Source of the DNA: Epichloe hybrida
Taxonomy: Eukaryota; Ascomycota; Sordariomycetes; Hypocreales; Clavicipitaceae
Direction of reading: 5' to 3'
NCBI GenBank assembly: GCA_019022495.1
Contig: JAFEKR010000010.1
Span: 1,612,001-1,676,000, forward strand
DNA: 64,000 bases
Shown here: positions 36,948 to 48,500 of the stretch, in pieces
Layout of the letters: every line of letters begins with the position of its first letter
Position numbering within the stretch: the first letter of the stretch is position 1
Notes under the pieces: model-generated
The model's database searches: none
Seen by the model: the letters and a program-made list of their open reading frames with translations, nothing else
Told to the model about the DNA's origin: nothing
Program-made: the position numbers and the translations under genes

Positions 36948-37934
36948 ATGTCTAGACCAGGGGCCTTGGGATCAAAGTAAGCATACCCTCTGCCGTGTAC
37001 CTACCCAGGTGCCTCTTTCATCGACAAATAGCTTCTTGTTGGTTCCCCTCTGTGCTGTGCTTGTACTCACACCTCGGATAGTCTTGCCGATCTGGCCAGC
37101 TATATACTCACAAATGGCCCTCGCAAGGTATACCCAGCATCTCGACGTGTCCGGGTGATTCACAATAATGCGACCATCGTGGACACTATCAAAGCAGTCC
37201 ACGTTTGGGAGCACGATGGCTACCCACAATTCTATTTTCCATTGAGCGAACTCAAGCATTGCTCTTACAGGGACACGCAGCTCATCCGAAGCGAGGGCGT
37301 CGCGAGGGCTGCTCTTGTCGAGGTGACGATTCCAGCAAGGAATGGAGCCAAAGAGTGCAAGACAGATCGTGTGATTCGCTTCACGGATGATAGAAGCCTT
37401 GGCGCTCTTTCAGGACTTGTGCGACTCGAGTTCGGATCCATGGGTAAGATTGTTCGATTTCATTTCCGACATTTCATTTCGTCGGGCTGACTGAGATTTT
37501 CTTCAATAGATCAATGGCTCGAAGAGGATGTTCCAGTTTACGTCCACCCCAAAGATCCCTTTCGGCGTGTAGAAACACTTCAATCGTCGCGGTCAGTCGA
37601 GATCAAGCTTGAAGGCAAGACCCTCGCCAAGGCTGTGTCATCTGTTCACCTCCACGAAACGGGCCTTCCTGTGCGGTATTATATATCTCCAGGGGCCGTG
37701 GACCCGACAGTATTGCGAAAGAGCGAGCTCATCACCAAATGTCCCTACAAAGGAGACGCCGAATACCATCACGTAGTCGTGGATGGACAAGAACACAAGA
37801 ATCTGGTGTGGTACTACAGACATCCCACTCACGAGAGTGCAGCCATAGCAGGCTTGTTGTGCTTCTACAATGAAAAGGTTGATGTTGTTCTGGACGGCCA
37901 ACTTCAGGAAAGGCCTAAAAGTCTCTTTGGTTAG
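36948..37934 (+). CDS. DUF427 protein with two DUF427 domains
   Basis: Three exons, 36948-36976, 37082-37443 and 37510-37934, give 271 residues. The first exon, of only 29 nt, is inferred: no in-frame ATG precedes the conserved GPRKVYPASRRVRV otherwise, and splicing GTAAGC...GGATAG gives LADLASYILTNGPRKV. Domain 1 contains AVHVWEHDGYPQFYFP. Domain 2 contains VYVHPKDPFRRV, ETGLPVRYYI and TKCPYKGDAEYH, followed by VWYYRHP and GLLCFYNEKVDVVLDG, the signature strings of the DUF427 family. The function of the family is not established in fungi. No N-terminal signal is visible, so a cytosolic protein is likely. The exon 2/3 join (GSM|DQWLEEDVPVYVHP) is firm; the first exon is moderate. Confidence 0.82.
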
Positions 37935-38445
37935 CATCTGTTGGCAGATAGATTATGGCTGCAAAAAGGAGTCCTACGACATAGTGTCACTAGTTTATGA
38001 AGCTTTGCTTTGCAATCGTTGCACTCATCATAATGAATCAACAGGGAGGACCTTCCCCTCATCGTCCATTGACAAAGCACTATTCGAGTGCCATAGTCCC
38101 AACGAGACACCAGAGTCAGGCAAAACCGAACGTTAAGGCATTATCACGCCCCCCCCCCCCCACCCAGGGACTACAATGAGGCGTGTTCATCGACTGGGGG
38201 CTGCAAGGGAGTTTCAACCTCGGTGACTCTGAAAAGAGCAAAAGGAAGCAATTTCATAATGTGGTTAGGGAAGAAGAGCCGAGAAAAACTCCAACCTTTA
38301 TCCAGTCTATACTATGCGGTCCTTTCTGATGACATAAGAAAACCCGTAGAGACAAGAAGAAACCACAAGAAACCAGAAATAAGGAACCCGGTGTTGAAAA
38401 AAAAAAACACCAACCTCTTGCAAGGCCCTGCTTTATAGGACGCTT
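37935..38445. other. 3' spacer between convergent genes
   Basis: Non-coding. A poly-C run lies at 38150-38161. Holds the 3' ends of the DUF427 gene and the NLP gene. Confidence 0.55.
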
Positions 38446-39518
38446 TCAACCCTCCAAGAAAGGATCGAATTCGGGAATCTGAAAATCAGGTTAGCATCAC
38501 GAACCACCATGACAAGCAGGAGTCACACTCACTCTATGTCTGATAGCCTTCGCCAAGTACGCGCCGAAATGAGCATCGGCAATTTTGGGTTGGGTACCAG
38601 TGCCGTTAAATGCCTGGACCATTCGGTCACGAAGCTTGATGGAAGGAAACCCATTCCAGTCCACAAGAGCACCTTGCACCCAGACACCCCTATCGTTCTC
38701 AATATTCTCGTCCCGGGCATTGGCGAACCGCAATGCGTGCGTTCCGCTGCCGTGCTTGTGATAGACGATTTTGGCATGGCCATCTGTGCGAATCCACCCG
38801 CGTCAGCAATCACGTCCTTCTCCAACTGGTAGTTGATGACTGCAGAGCGCGTCCGAGATGAGCACTAACCTTGGAAGCGAACTCGCAACGGCTCCCGGGT
38901 GTCGTAACCGTCGTGCGCAGACGCAGACACGAGCCTGGGAAGATCCTCGTCTTGCCTGACGACAACGACGGCATTTTCCCACTCATGTCGATGGCCTGAT
39001 GCTATGCCGGCGACGTGCTCTATCCCGACATCCTTCTCAAAATAGTGCTCGTACCTATGCGGCAGCTCTACTGTCAGTTTTCTGTTCTTCATTTCTCGAA
39101 GGACCGGGGAGGCTGTCCGTCTGGATGCCCATGTTGTGGCTTACATGTACGCACACCAGCCATTGTTGCACCTTTCTCGGACGTAGACATTCTGGTTATC
39201 CAGATCCTCTTCGTCTCGGCAATCCCTTGTGTTGCTCTGGTAGGTACTCTTGAGGCCTTGCGCCAGGTTCCCTTGGGCATCAATGGCGGGGACATTGTAG
39301 CAACTGTCCAAGTCGTAGTCCAAAAGGGGTTGGAACTGCAAGGCCCTTTCGGATGCGTTCTGGGGAAGGGCTCGAGGGGGACTCGGCCTTGAATTGGCAG
39401 GGCCAGCGGCGCCGGCAATGGCAGTCGAGACGACGTCAACGCCGGTTGTGGTGAAAGGAAGAGCGATTGCTGATCCGGCAACGGACAACATCGCGATAAT
39501 GGTGGGCGCCCCCTTCAT
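38446..39518 (-). CDS. NPP1/NLP family necrosis-inducing-like secreted protein
   Basis: Secreted protein of the Nep1-like (NLP) family, some of whose members permeabilise plant cell membranes and trigger necrosis or immunity; others are non-toxic. Four minus-strand exons, 39518-39145, 39054-38870, 38783-38533 and 38478-38446, keep a continuous frame of about 280 residues. A signal peptide covers roughly the first 19 residues. The family's heptapeptide is present as GHRHEWE (about 145-151). The two Cys of type 1 members are visible in the N-terminal third, and two further Cys lie just before the segment matching the family's central strand. The last exon codes for only ten residues and is the least certain part. 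No disruption is seen. Whether this member is cytolytic cannot be told from sequence alone. Confidence 0.88.
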
Positions 39519-40725
39519 GGTGACGCTGCCTCTTGTCAGTCTCAATGACAATATTTTTCATGAAACAATATTAAATAGCTCAAGGCTTATGCAAGCAACT
39601 TATCTCGGGGGAGAATCTTACCGAAGTTTGAACGACAACAAGTTAAAAAAAAAAAAAAAAAAGGACCTTCTTGGTACTTCAAAAAGAATTTATATCATGC
39701 GACAGCAACAGTGAGTACGAGGGCACAGGAAGTTGGGATGAGAAGTAGCATAGTCCTGTGAGAGGCAACTCCTCGTTTAATACTGTGGTCAATGTGGTGT
39801 GTGGGAATACAACCGGCGAGACTTAGACGCGCGATATGTAAAGTTCAGCTGCAATGTTTCTAGCCAAACTATAAAATGCTAATCTTTTGCCTGCGCAGCG
39901 TCGCGGCGACGAGGTCTGGGGAGCCAGACTGTGTCACGTAGACGCGCAATGTCAGAAAATGTGTGTAAATTTCGTGGGATCTGAACAAGGTTCGGGTAAG
40001 CCTATTGCCACAATGAGGCTTCTCGAAAGGAAAACGCGAGGTCAAACTCTATTTTTCATCTTTGCCAAATGATCAATCACGAAACACGCACGAACTTGGC
40101 TTAGTTTAGTCAGTAATGCTCGTGGCTCGTGACTAGGCGGCCATTTTTGCGCAGCTCATTACAATTTTCATTGTGGGTGAAAGCAACATTTCGGCTCAGA
40201 ACGCATTCTGAGATATTCATTTGTCCAAGGTGACATGGCATTCGGGGATTTTGAAACTCTAAAAGAAGCACAGAATTGAGATCGATCACGCATTAACCTC
40301 TGCGGTACTTTTTAAACTAGAAAAAAAGTTTTCATCTTGAAAAAAAAAACATACAACACTAGGTATTTGCTGATTGTTACTGACTTAACTGCTAATCTAG
40401 CGCTCACCACATTGTCTAGCGGAGATCGGACGGGATTCATCGTCAAATTCAACTGCGGAAGGATACCTAGATGGCTGAATTCATCATTATCACTTTCCAC
40501 ACCGTCTCACACCTTGCTTGTCATCCGCTCCCGAGCTGCTCCAATGTGGTTGCTGTCTCTTCCTGGCAGGTGACAGGTACTCGTCACGTGTAACCGCAGC
40601 CCTTTTCACCCCGTGTTTATTTTTCCCCGGATGCATCACAACTTCTTGGTTTTGGCCAACAGACGCATTGATTGACAGATCGTTATAACCTCTTGTTTTT
40701 TTTAGGGATTTTGTTTCTGTTTCCG
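39519..40725. other. Intergenic region, AT-rich
   Basis: No supported gene. Holds a poly-A tract at 39645-39661 and otherwise unremarkable AT-rich sequence. Contains the promoters of the divergent NLP and kinase genes. Confidence 0.55.
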
Positions 40726-42301
40726 ATGTGTCCTCTTCTTGCCAGGAACTGCGTGCTGCGGCACCAATCCTCTACATGGAAAGTTGCATTACCAAAGGCT
40801 CTTCCATTGGATACACTCATCGACGAAGAGTGAATCCCAGGCTATAAGCGCCAAAATTTCTTCCATCCTAATCCTGGAGACATAATAGGGGGTCAATATC
40901 TACTTCATGCGAAAGTTGGTTGGGGTTCGTCGTCGACGGTATGGCTTGCTCAAAAGAGCCGGTGAGTGGCAACGCTTTCATGACCTGGATTTTCTCAGTC
41001 ACTAACTCCAATGTGAGAAGAACCTGGTTTAGGGGGCAGAGATGTTTCGCCATAAAAATCAATACAAATAATTATTGCGATGGAGAAGCTACGCAAGAAT
41101 TGGCAATGTCTGTTCACCTCGCGTCCGGCAACAAAAAGCACCGGGGTCATGACTTGTTAGTCACTGCTGTCGATGATTTCACCATTCAGTCTCCCAACGG
41201 ACAACATATCTGCTTGGTGTTTGAGCCAATGCGAGACCCATTATGGCTGTTCAAGCGGCGACTTTCTGCTGGAAGGATAACGCCTTCGACGCTCCCGCTG
41301 TTCAAACTTTACATTCGGTGCATGCTGCATGGTCTCGACTATCTGCATACCGATCGTCATGTCATCCACACTGGTAACCCGCTTCCAGAGGCAGTTCTCT
41401 AATAGAGCTCTCCTGATCATGGCTACCTAGATCTTAAGCTTGACAACATTCTCATGGCGTTTGAGCATCCCTCGGTCATCAAGCGATTCATTAAAAGTCA
41501 ATCAGTAAGCCCAATGCCCCGCAAGAACATTGGTGGGGATGCTATCTATCTCTCCCATAATGATTTTGGTGATCTTCAAGAAGAATATCTCCAAAATATA
41601 GTTCCCAAGATTGCAGACTTTGGACTAGCACAACGGGGAGATGGCGGAGTGCCGCTCCTCCATCCAATACAGCCCAATCATTGTCATGCACCTGAAGTTC
41701 TACTTGGAACAAGTTGGTCATATAGCGCCGATATATGGAACTTCGGAATCATGGTAGGTCTGATTATTTTTCCAAACTTCCAGGCATATGTTTTAATTCC
41801 TTGCAGTTATGGGACTTACTTAGTGGCCGGGAACTATTCCTCGGCCGACCCGCGAACTCACCGAACATCAAAGAAAACAGCGCCGCACATCATCTAGCGG
41901 AGATGATTTCACTAATTGGCCCAGTACCTACAGTCTTATTACAGCGACAAAGAGACATGCGACACTGGTGTTGGGAACCGCATATTCCGAATGCCAAAGG
42001 AGATATGTGTAACAACGCAACGGATTACTTCGGCGGTCCTTTCTTCGACGACCATGGTGAGTGAGACCGATATCGAGCAACTGAGATAGCCACCAATGAG
42101 TCTTCAGGCAAGTTCATGTACGGGCCATTGATTCCATTCAATCGTCAGTTGAGAAAGGAAGTGCCAGACTGTATTGTTCACGAGGATGTAGAATGTTTCC
42201 TTAAGTTTTTGAAACGTATGCTATGCTGGCTCCCCGAGGAAAGGGCGACGGCTAGAGAACTGGCGAAGGATCCATGGCTGGCTCTTGGTTCTGACAATTG
42301 A
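40726..42301 (+). CDS. SRPK-like protein kinase interrupted by an in-frame TGA (possible pseudogene)
   Basis: Five exons can be joined without loss of frame: 40726-40961, 41033-41373, 41431-41753, 41807-42056 and 42108-42301 (448 codons with stops). The kinase parts are complete: glycine loop VGWGSSSTVWLA, the AIKI lysine, IHTDLKLDN with the catalytic Asp (made by joining exons 2 and 3), ADFGLA, HAPEVLLG, and a C lobe ending with PEERATARELAKDPWL. The split kinase domain and the LPLDTLIDEE...IPGY leader are typical of SR-protein kinases related to Sky1/SRPK that are expanded in filamentous ascomycetes. Codon 36 (40831-40833), between the leader and IPGY, is TGA where an amino acid is expected. 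No ATG lies between it and the kinase domain. The gene may be dead, or the base may be a sequencing error. Confidence 0.8.
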
Positions 42302-42565
42302 ATTGAATTGAATTGGACAAACCAAACCTAGGTCGAAGGAGAATATTTCATGAGTCTTTAAAGGGCCCAGGCACATCTAGCTCAGAATCAGCCACCACGT
42401 GCGACAGCAGATTATAAAGACTAGGGAATGTTCTATACAGCCACAGATGCATCTCGCTTCATAAGTCCCGCGGCTGTATTACTAATTCGGTCTCCAATAA
42501 AGACAACAGAACACGCCGGATGTTGAAATTAGGTGACAGGTGGAATATTACTGACGGTATACATG

Positions 42566-43480
42566 TTAAGGGCCTACACATTTAGGTAAGTTAGTTGTAA
42601 ATGTTAGTGAATTAAAGGGAAGTCTGAAAAATAAATCTATTCTCCCCAACTGCGCTCGAATTCCCGTCAAGTTAAGATCCTGGCCGTCAATAAACCGAAT
42701 TTCGTTTAACTCGATTGCATCGGATTGCATTTCCACATCCATGCAACTTATGTAGATTTCTGGTGCCCAGGACGGTGAGCCATCATCATCAGGGGCACTT
42801 GGCCAATCCAAAACCCAGTACAGAGTATACCACCTCGGGTAAGGAATATTGTATGGTAGTCGTAGGTCAGACTGGCGCCGGAGGTCAGCACCCTGGGGAT
42901 CCATTGCAGAATTTCTTCTGTCTATCGATCGAGTTCGGGCCCTGGTTTATTTGATAGCATTGCTGGTCATCAAGGCTTCAAACAGCACGGAGCTTCCCTT
43001 GGCCATCTCCACCAGTTCCTTCTTGATTCCAGACATTATGAATTGGAGTCAGCATATCATCGTCACGAGGATGTAGGGTGCCATGTATATGTATATATAT
43101 GTTCCCGCTGTCTCTTTTCTGTGGCGTGAGTTCTGGTAAAGTGACGTGGCCAATTTCCTGGTACTGGAGAGCAATAAAATGACCCTGGGAATGCCTGAAG
43201 TGCAGGAAGTGACGCTGTATAGTTCCTTACCCCTCTGTGTTTTTTTTTTGCAGATTCTATCCAAACGAAGGTCATTGGAAGTGGTTGGCAATTGATGCTG
43301 CATCTGGAAGTCGTTAAAAGAGGGATTCAACCTGGAGACTGCGCCACGAATGTACCCAGGCTCTCCAATCACTGTACCGTTAGGTTCGATAAGCATGAGT
43401 CTCTCAACCCACGAATTTGAGAGTACGAGTCTAGTAAGGAAGAGAGGTGCTGCTATATTGTGTGAAAGCATGATAACCAA
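42566..43480 (-). pseudogene. Possible degenerate gene relic, unknown
   Basis: Two minus-strand frames, 43480 to about 43240 and 42904-42566, read like protein (for example RLMLIEPNGTVIGEPGYIRG and RWYTLYWVLDWPSAPDD). A short third one between them (about 43033-42947) contains KKELVEMAKGSSVLFEALMT. I could not link them by convincing splice sites and recognise no family. They may be a decayed gene or exons of a gene with introns I failed to see. Confidence 0.3.
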
Positions 43481-43494
43481 GATAGATGTTGTGA

Positions 43495-43610
43495 TTAATC
43501 CGTATTTGCAACTTGTTAAGGATATCGCAGCCCCACATTACAGCCTCGAATCTGAGGCATTCCCCTTGTCATCCCCTCTTTAATTTCTAATGCAGATTCA
43601 CGCATCCTAC
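43495..43610. repeat. Dispersed repeat copy B (divergent)
   Basis: Shares with 50830-50935 the order AAGGATATCGCAGCC, CTGAGGCAT-like and CTTGTCATCCCCTCTTT blocks and ATGCAG, with more divergence than between copies A and C. Short and without coding potential. Confidence 0.55.
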
Positions 43611-45516
43611 TAGGACGTAATACGACATGTACGGACTACTTGGGAAACATGTTATATGCAGAACGGGGGGTGGCTAGATTAAATCTACTGTGATTGGAAT
43701 TGCTCCTGTTTCAATAATCATCGTATTGGCTGTCGGTCTTGCCACGACGGCGATGAGTGCAAGTTTTCAGCGTCCTCGCGCCGTAGGCAATTTGATCGTT
43801 GATTGACTAGGCAGGTCTGTGTGAGGCGAATTGATAAAGATTGCACATCCACAGCCCGTTATTTAATATGTAATGCTTCCTGGTTATATCCCCACGACGC
43901 GGTGATCTATAGTGCACGGCCGATATAGACGGGACCCCGGCTGTTCGCTCTCAGGCCTCCAACAAAACAGACGAATGACCAAGCACAACATGGCATTGCC
44001 AAAAACAATTGGATCGGCCAAGACAGGCGCCGGTGCCTGCTCTTGCTGCGGAGTACTGTCGAACGGCGTTGCCTTTACGGAGTGAGGAGTGCCACTCCCG
44101 TCCAGATTTCTACATTAGCAATGTGCCGCCCCACTTTTCTCGTAGATCCTATCGTATGTGGGGCACATGACTTTGGAAAAGATGTCCGCTAGCAGGACGA
44201 TGAATGAAGAGAAAAGATTGCCATGCAATTGAACGATAAAAGCTCCTGTTTTATAGAGAGAGCAGTCACAGTAAAAGTCGTATACTTCTTTATGTGCGGT
44301 CTCGCGTTTAGCTACGTGCATCTGCAGCTTGCCCAATACGGTCACATACGCATATTTTTCGTCATAGGCGCTGTATCCGCCATCGGGCAACAGATCCTTC
44401 GCACCACCAAAGGGGGCGGCGGGACGTCTTCAGAATTTTCGCCGCATTCTTTGCTTCTGTTCAGACCAGAGGCCCAGCAGACCATTCCCGCCTCATTCTC
44501 GCCCAGTGCGATTTAAAAAATGATAGCTGCCTCGATTCAAGAATGCCGCTTCATATTTGAGCTGATCTGGCACGCGAGCCAAGCTATAGTCGATTCGGGT
44601 ACAAAGAGGCGACGATGCCCAGACATGGCAGCCAAGTCGGTAGTTCGCCACGTTTGCCCGTGCCCGACGACAACGAACATCACAAGTCAATAGTCAAAGC
44701 AGAAGGCGACCCCGAAAGCCCAGAAAGCGTGTACGCAGGCAGTCGGGCCTGGGCACAGACGTTGGACGACTGGACGATGTACGCCACCATCCAGGCACAA
44801 TTGCTCAGACATCAGTCTGGTGGGTGGGTGGCCATGGTTGGTAACACATCAGCGGTTTGCGCCTTCCTTCGCCAATCATCAGTGGCCGACCGCAGCCATT
44901 CATGTCTTGTTGACTCGGGACAAGATGGAATAATAATGCATGTACAACCTGATGGAGTGTGATCGGATATGGGACCACGGATTGTTAAGACAGGAGAGGC
45001 CGGAGCACCAGACGTCTTTGTGTTACATCGCCCACTTCTCGTCCTGCCTCACTCTGCCGCTCTGCCCTGCTCTCATGAACGCATCATTCGAGCAAGACCA
45101 GAGCCGCCTTCCAGTCGACCTTTGACTTTACACAGGCACTCGGCGTCTGTGGTTGATTAGCTGAAGAAGCTGCGACAACTGCCTGATTGATCAAGGCTTG
45201 TTGAGGATTCGATGATGCCCCACCGACACCGATTTAACGCCATGGCCAGGGGAACCTGGTCAAGACCGGGTCTTAGCGCAGCGGACTTCCAGAAAAATAA
45301 ACACCTTGACCTTGATACCTTCAGGTCGCTCGGAACGGTATCCACCTGTTCAGACACTGCTCGACAATACGGACTTGGCTTGCCATGGCTTGTCCGAGTC
45401 CGCTTGTATCGTACTTAACGTCCTAGGTCCTCCTCTTCCATCTCTTCGCGGGATGTTGTCACCACAAACCCACATCACGACCTTTTGAGTCGGCAAGCGA
45501 ATTCGTCGTTGTTGCC

Positions 45517-48500
45517 ATGGTGGCTCTCCGAGCATTGCTGGTCACGGCCACGACCTTCATGGGCCTGGTCAATGGCGTTGCCGACACCGACACCATTACT
45601 TGGGGAGGTGACAATTCCAGAGCCGGTTATCAAACGTAAGTAGGACAATGAAAGTGCGAGACAACGAGTCCCGGATACATACATGCCTTTGTCCCTTTAC
45701 AATGACTGACAGACTGTGTCTGTTAGAAATCACAACATGGACCCTACCGTGGTCGCGAGCAACCAGTTCGGACAACTCTTTCGAACCAAGTTGCCAGGAA
45801 CATTCGATGGCCAGGCGGAGCAAGTCTTTTCCCAACCTCTTGTCTACACCCCGAGTGGCAGCGTTAAACAGTACGTGTACTTTGCGACGGCTCAGAATAA
45901 CGTCTACAAACTCGACGCCAAGACTGGACAGATTGTCGCATCGCGAAACCTGCACATCCCTTTCCTGACTGCTGATCTCGATGGGTGTGTCGATATCAAT
46001 CCCACGGTCGGTGTCATCTCTACCGGCGTTATCGATCCTGCCACCGATACTCTGTATTTGACAGCCAAAACCTACCTCGACCAAAAAGTCGCCGGGGCGC
46101 AGGGCAGACCCAATGGCCGATACTATGCTCATGCTCTTGACGTGAACGATCTCTCCGAGCGACCCAACTTCCCCGTTGATCTCGAGGGCCTTATCGCCAG
46201 CAACACCGGCGAGCGCACGTTCCAGGGTGGAATCCATCTCCAGCGTCCGGCCCTTCTCCACACCGGGAACTTCATTTACGCAGGGTTTGCATCCCATTGT
46301 GTGCAGTACAACTTCACCGGGTGGATCATCGGTTGGGACAAGACGAGTGGCAAGATAGTCGAGAAATGGGCTACTGAAGGGCAAGGCGTCCCCAATACCA
46401 TCAAAGGTGGTGGTATCTGGATGTCCGGGGGCGGTATTGCGTCCGACGACAAGGGGTCCATGTTCCTTGCCACTGGAAACGGATACGCCTCTCAGCTGGC
46501 CGATGTCCCGGTCGGCGGTTTCAATCCTCCCACATCGTTAGAAGAAGCCGATCTGCACATGACAATTAACGCTGACGGCAGTCTCCGACTGGTCGACTTC
46601 TTCATGCCATGGGAGAAGCGAGCTCTGGATGGTGCAGATAAGGATTTGGGAACTAGTCCTCTCGAGATTCTTCCGAGCCCATTTTCATGTGGCGCCGTCA
46701 GGAGGATTGGTGTTGTGACGGGCAAGAGTGGCAAGACATATTTCCTTAATTTGGACGATTTGGGCGGATACAAGAATGGCAAAGATGGCCTGGACAGGGT
46801 CATTCACGTTTACGAGAATTTGAACTCGGTGTACTCCGGCGCAGGCGTCTATCCCCTCGAAGGCGGCTACGTTTACATCAACGTCATCCAGCACCCGTCC
46901 ATTGTTCTAAAATTCTCCTGCAGTGGTGGCGTTCCTGGATTTACAAAGGTCGCTGAAACCCCTCAGAATAATGCCTACGTCCTCGGCACCAGTCACGGCA
47001 CAACTACCTCCCTTAATGGTCAAGAGGGTACTGGTTTGCTTTGGGTTACGGATGTGCAGGGCCTTGGTCTTCGCGTCTACGACGCTGTGCCCAAAGCCGG
47101 CAGTCTCAACATGATCCAGTCTTTCAACATTCCTGGAGTCAACAAGTTCTCTCGGCCTGTTTTTGGCGATGGCATCGTCTATATAGGAAGCAATCAGGGT
47201 TACTTGTACGGCTTCGGCTCGCCCGTCAACGTGCCTCTCAATTGCACTTCGCCAGTCGACTTTGGATCGGTCAATATCAAGAACAGCAGCCTGAGCAAGC
47301 CTGTCACCTGCAAAGCGCGCATCGCCCTGACTGTCACTGGAATCGAGCTCAACGACGCCAAGAGCAAGGACTTCACTATTTCAGGCCTACCGACCACTCC
47401 TCTCCAAATGGCCGTAGACGATACCTTTACTGTCAACGCAAAATTCTCTCCATCTAGCGTTGGTCTGTCCTCCAATGATATCCTCGTCAACACGACAAAT
47501 GGCGCAGGTGGCTACAGCAGCAGCACCCACGCTCGTCTCACAGGCACGGGGAAAAGCGCAGGGCCGCTCTTCCAAGTCAGTCCCATCATTGTCACCTTCA
47601 AGAAGGCTGTGACCGGACAAGATTCCAATGGGGTTACCGAGACCGTCCTTGCCTCCAACCTTGGCAGTCGGTTACTCACCGTTCAGTCCGTGCTATATTC
47701 CACGACCAGCACAGACGGGCCTTTCCAGAGTTGGGACGGTCAGGGCACCGCCCTGACGGTTGGCAAGTTCACATTTGGCAACATTCCCACTACGATACAG
47801 CCTGACGACGCGTCCAGCATCAACATCAAGTTTGATACGTCCGAGAGCGGTACCTCCTCTTGCTACATCAGGGTTGTCACGGATGGTGGTAATGGCACTT
47901 TTTCTGTCGCTGCTTCTGCTGGGCCCGCAGCAGTGGCACAGTTTGAATTCCAGACCCCTGATGGCACTGGCTGGGTCAGCCACACGTCTGGCACTCCATT
48001 CACCTTTGGAAATGTCACTGAGAACAACTCCAAGTCACTCAAATTTCGTGTGACCAACGCTGCTCCTCAAGGTGGCGTACCCCTGTCATTGACAGTATCC
48101 AAGCCCCCTTTCGGCGTCGCAGGACTCGTCCGGGCTCTGAATCAGGTTGATCTTGCTGAGGGCACCTCCTTGGCTCCCGGTGAAAGTGCCAACGCCACGC
48201 TTATTTGCAACGTGCCCTACGCACAGTGGAATACGGCCCCATACAACGGGACGGCACATTGGACGATGAACACCAATGATCCAAATTCCGGTAAACAATT
48301 GATTGAGTTTCTCTGCAATGCTGTCGCCGAACAGGCGCCTCCTCTGCTGTCGAATGGTCAAGGCCAGTTCAGGTATGTTGGCTGCTACAAGGACAATACG
48401 CCTGGCCGTCAGCTGTCCAACCAGATCCTGGCAAACGACAATATGACCAACGCGGATTGTATCATGGGCTGTCACGCAAAGGGGCTCACTTTCTGTGCCA

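Larger units (their letters stand above)
42302..45516. other. Degenerate intergenic region
   Basis: Mostly non-coding. Open frames on the minus strand at 43480-43240 and 42904-42566 have protein-like composition and are listed separately as a possible relic. A weak dispersed-repeat copy lies at about 43495-43610. A frame at 44614-44962 (+) shows no known motif. The last few hundred bases are the promoter of the WSC gene. Confidence 0.5.

Noticed and set aside
44614..44962. Plus-strand frame of about 115 codons
   Set aside because: Composition is plausible but there is no motif, no splice partner, and it lies in a degenerate region.
45596..46384. 262-codon minus-strand frame opposite the WSC gene
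   Set aside because: Antisense shadow of the propeller exon; no independent motif.
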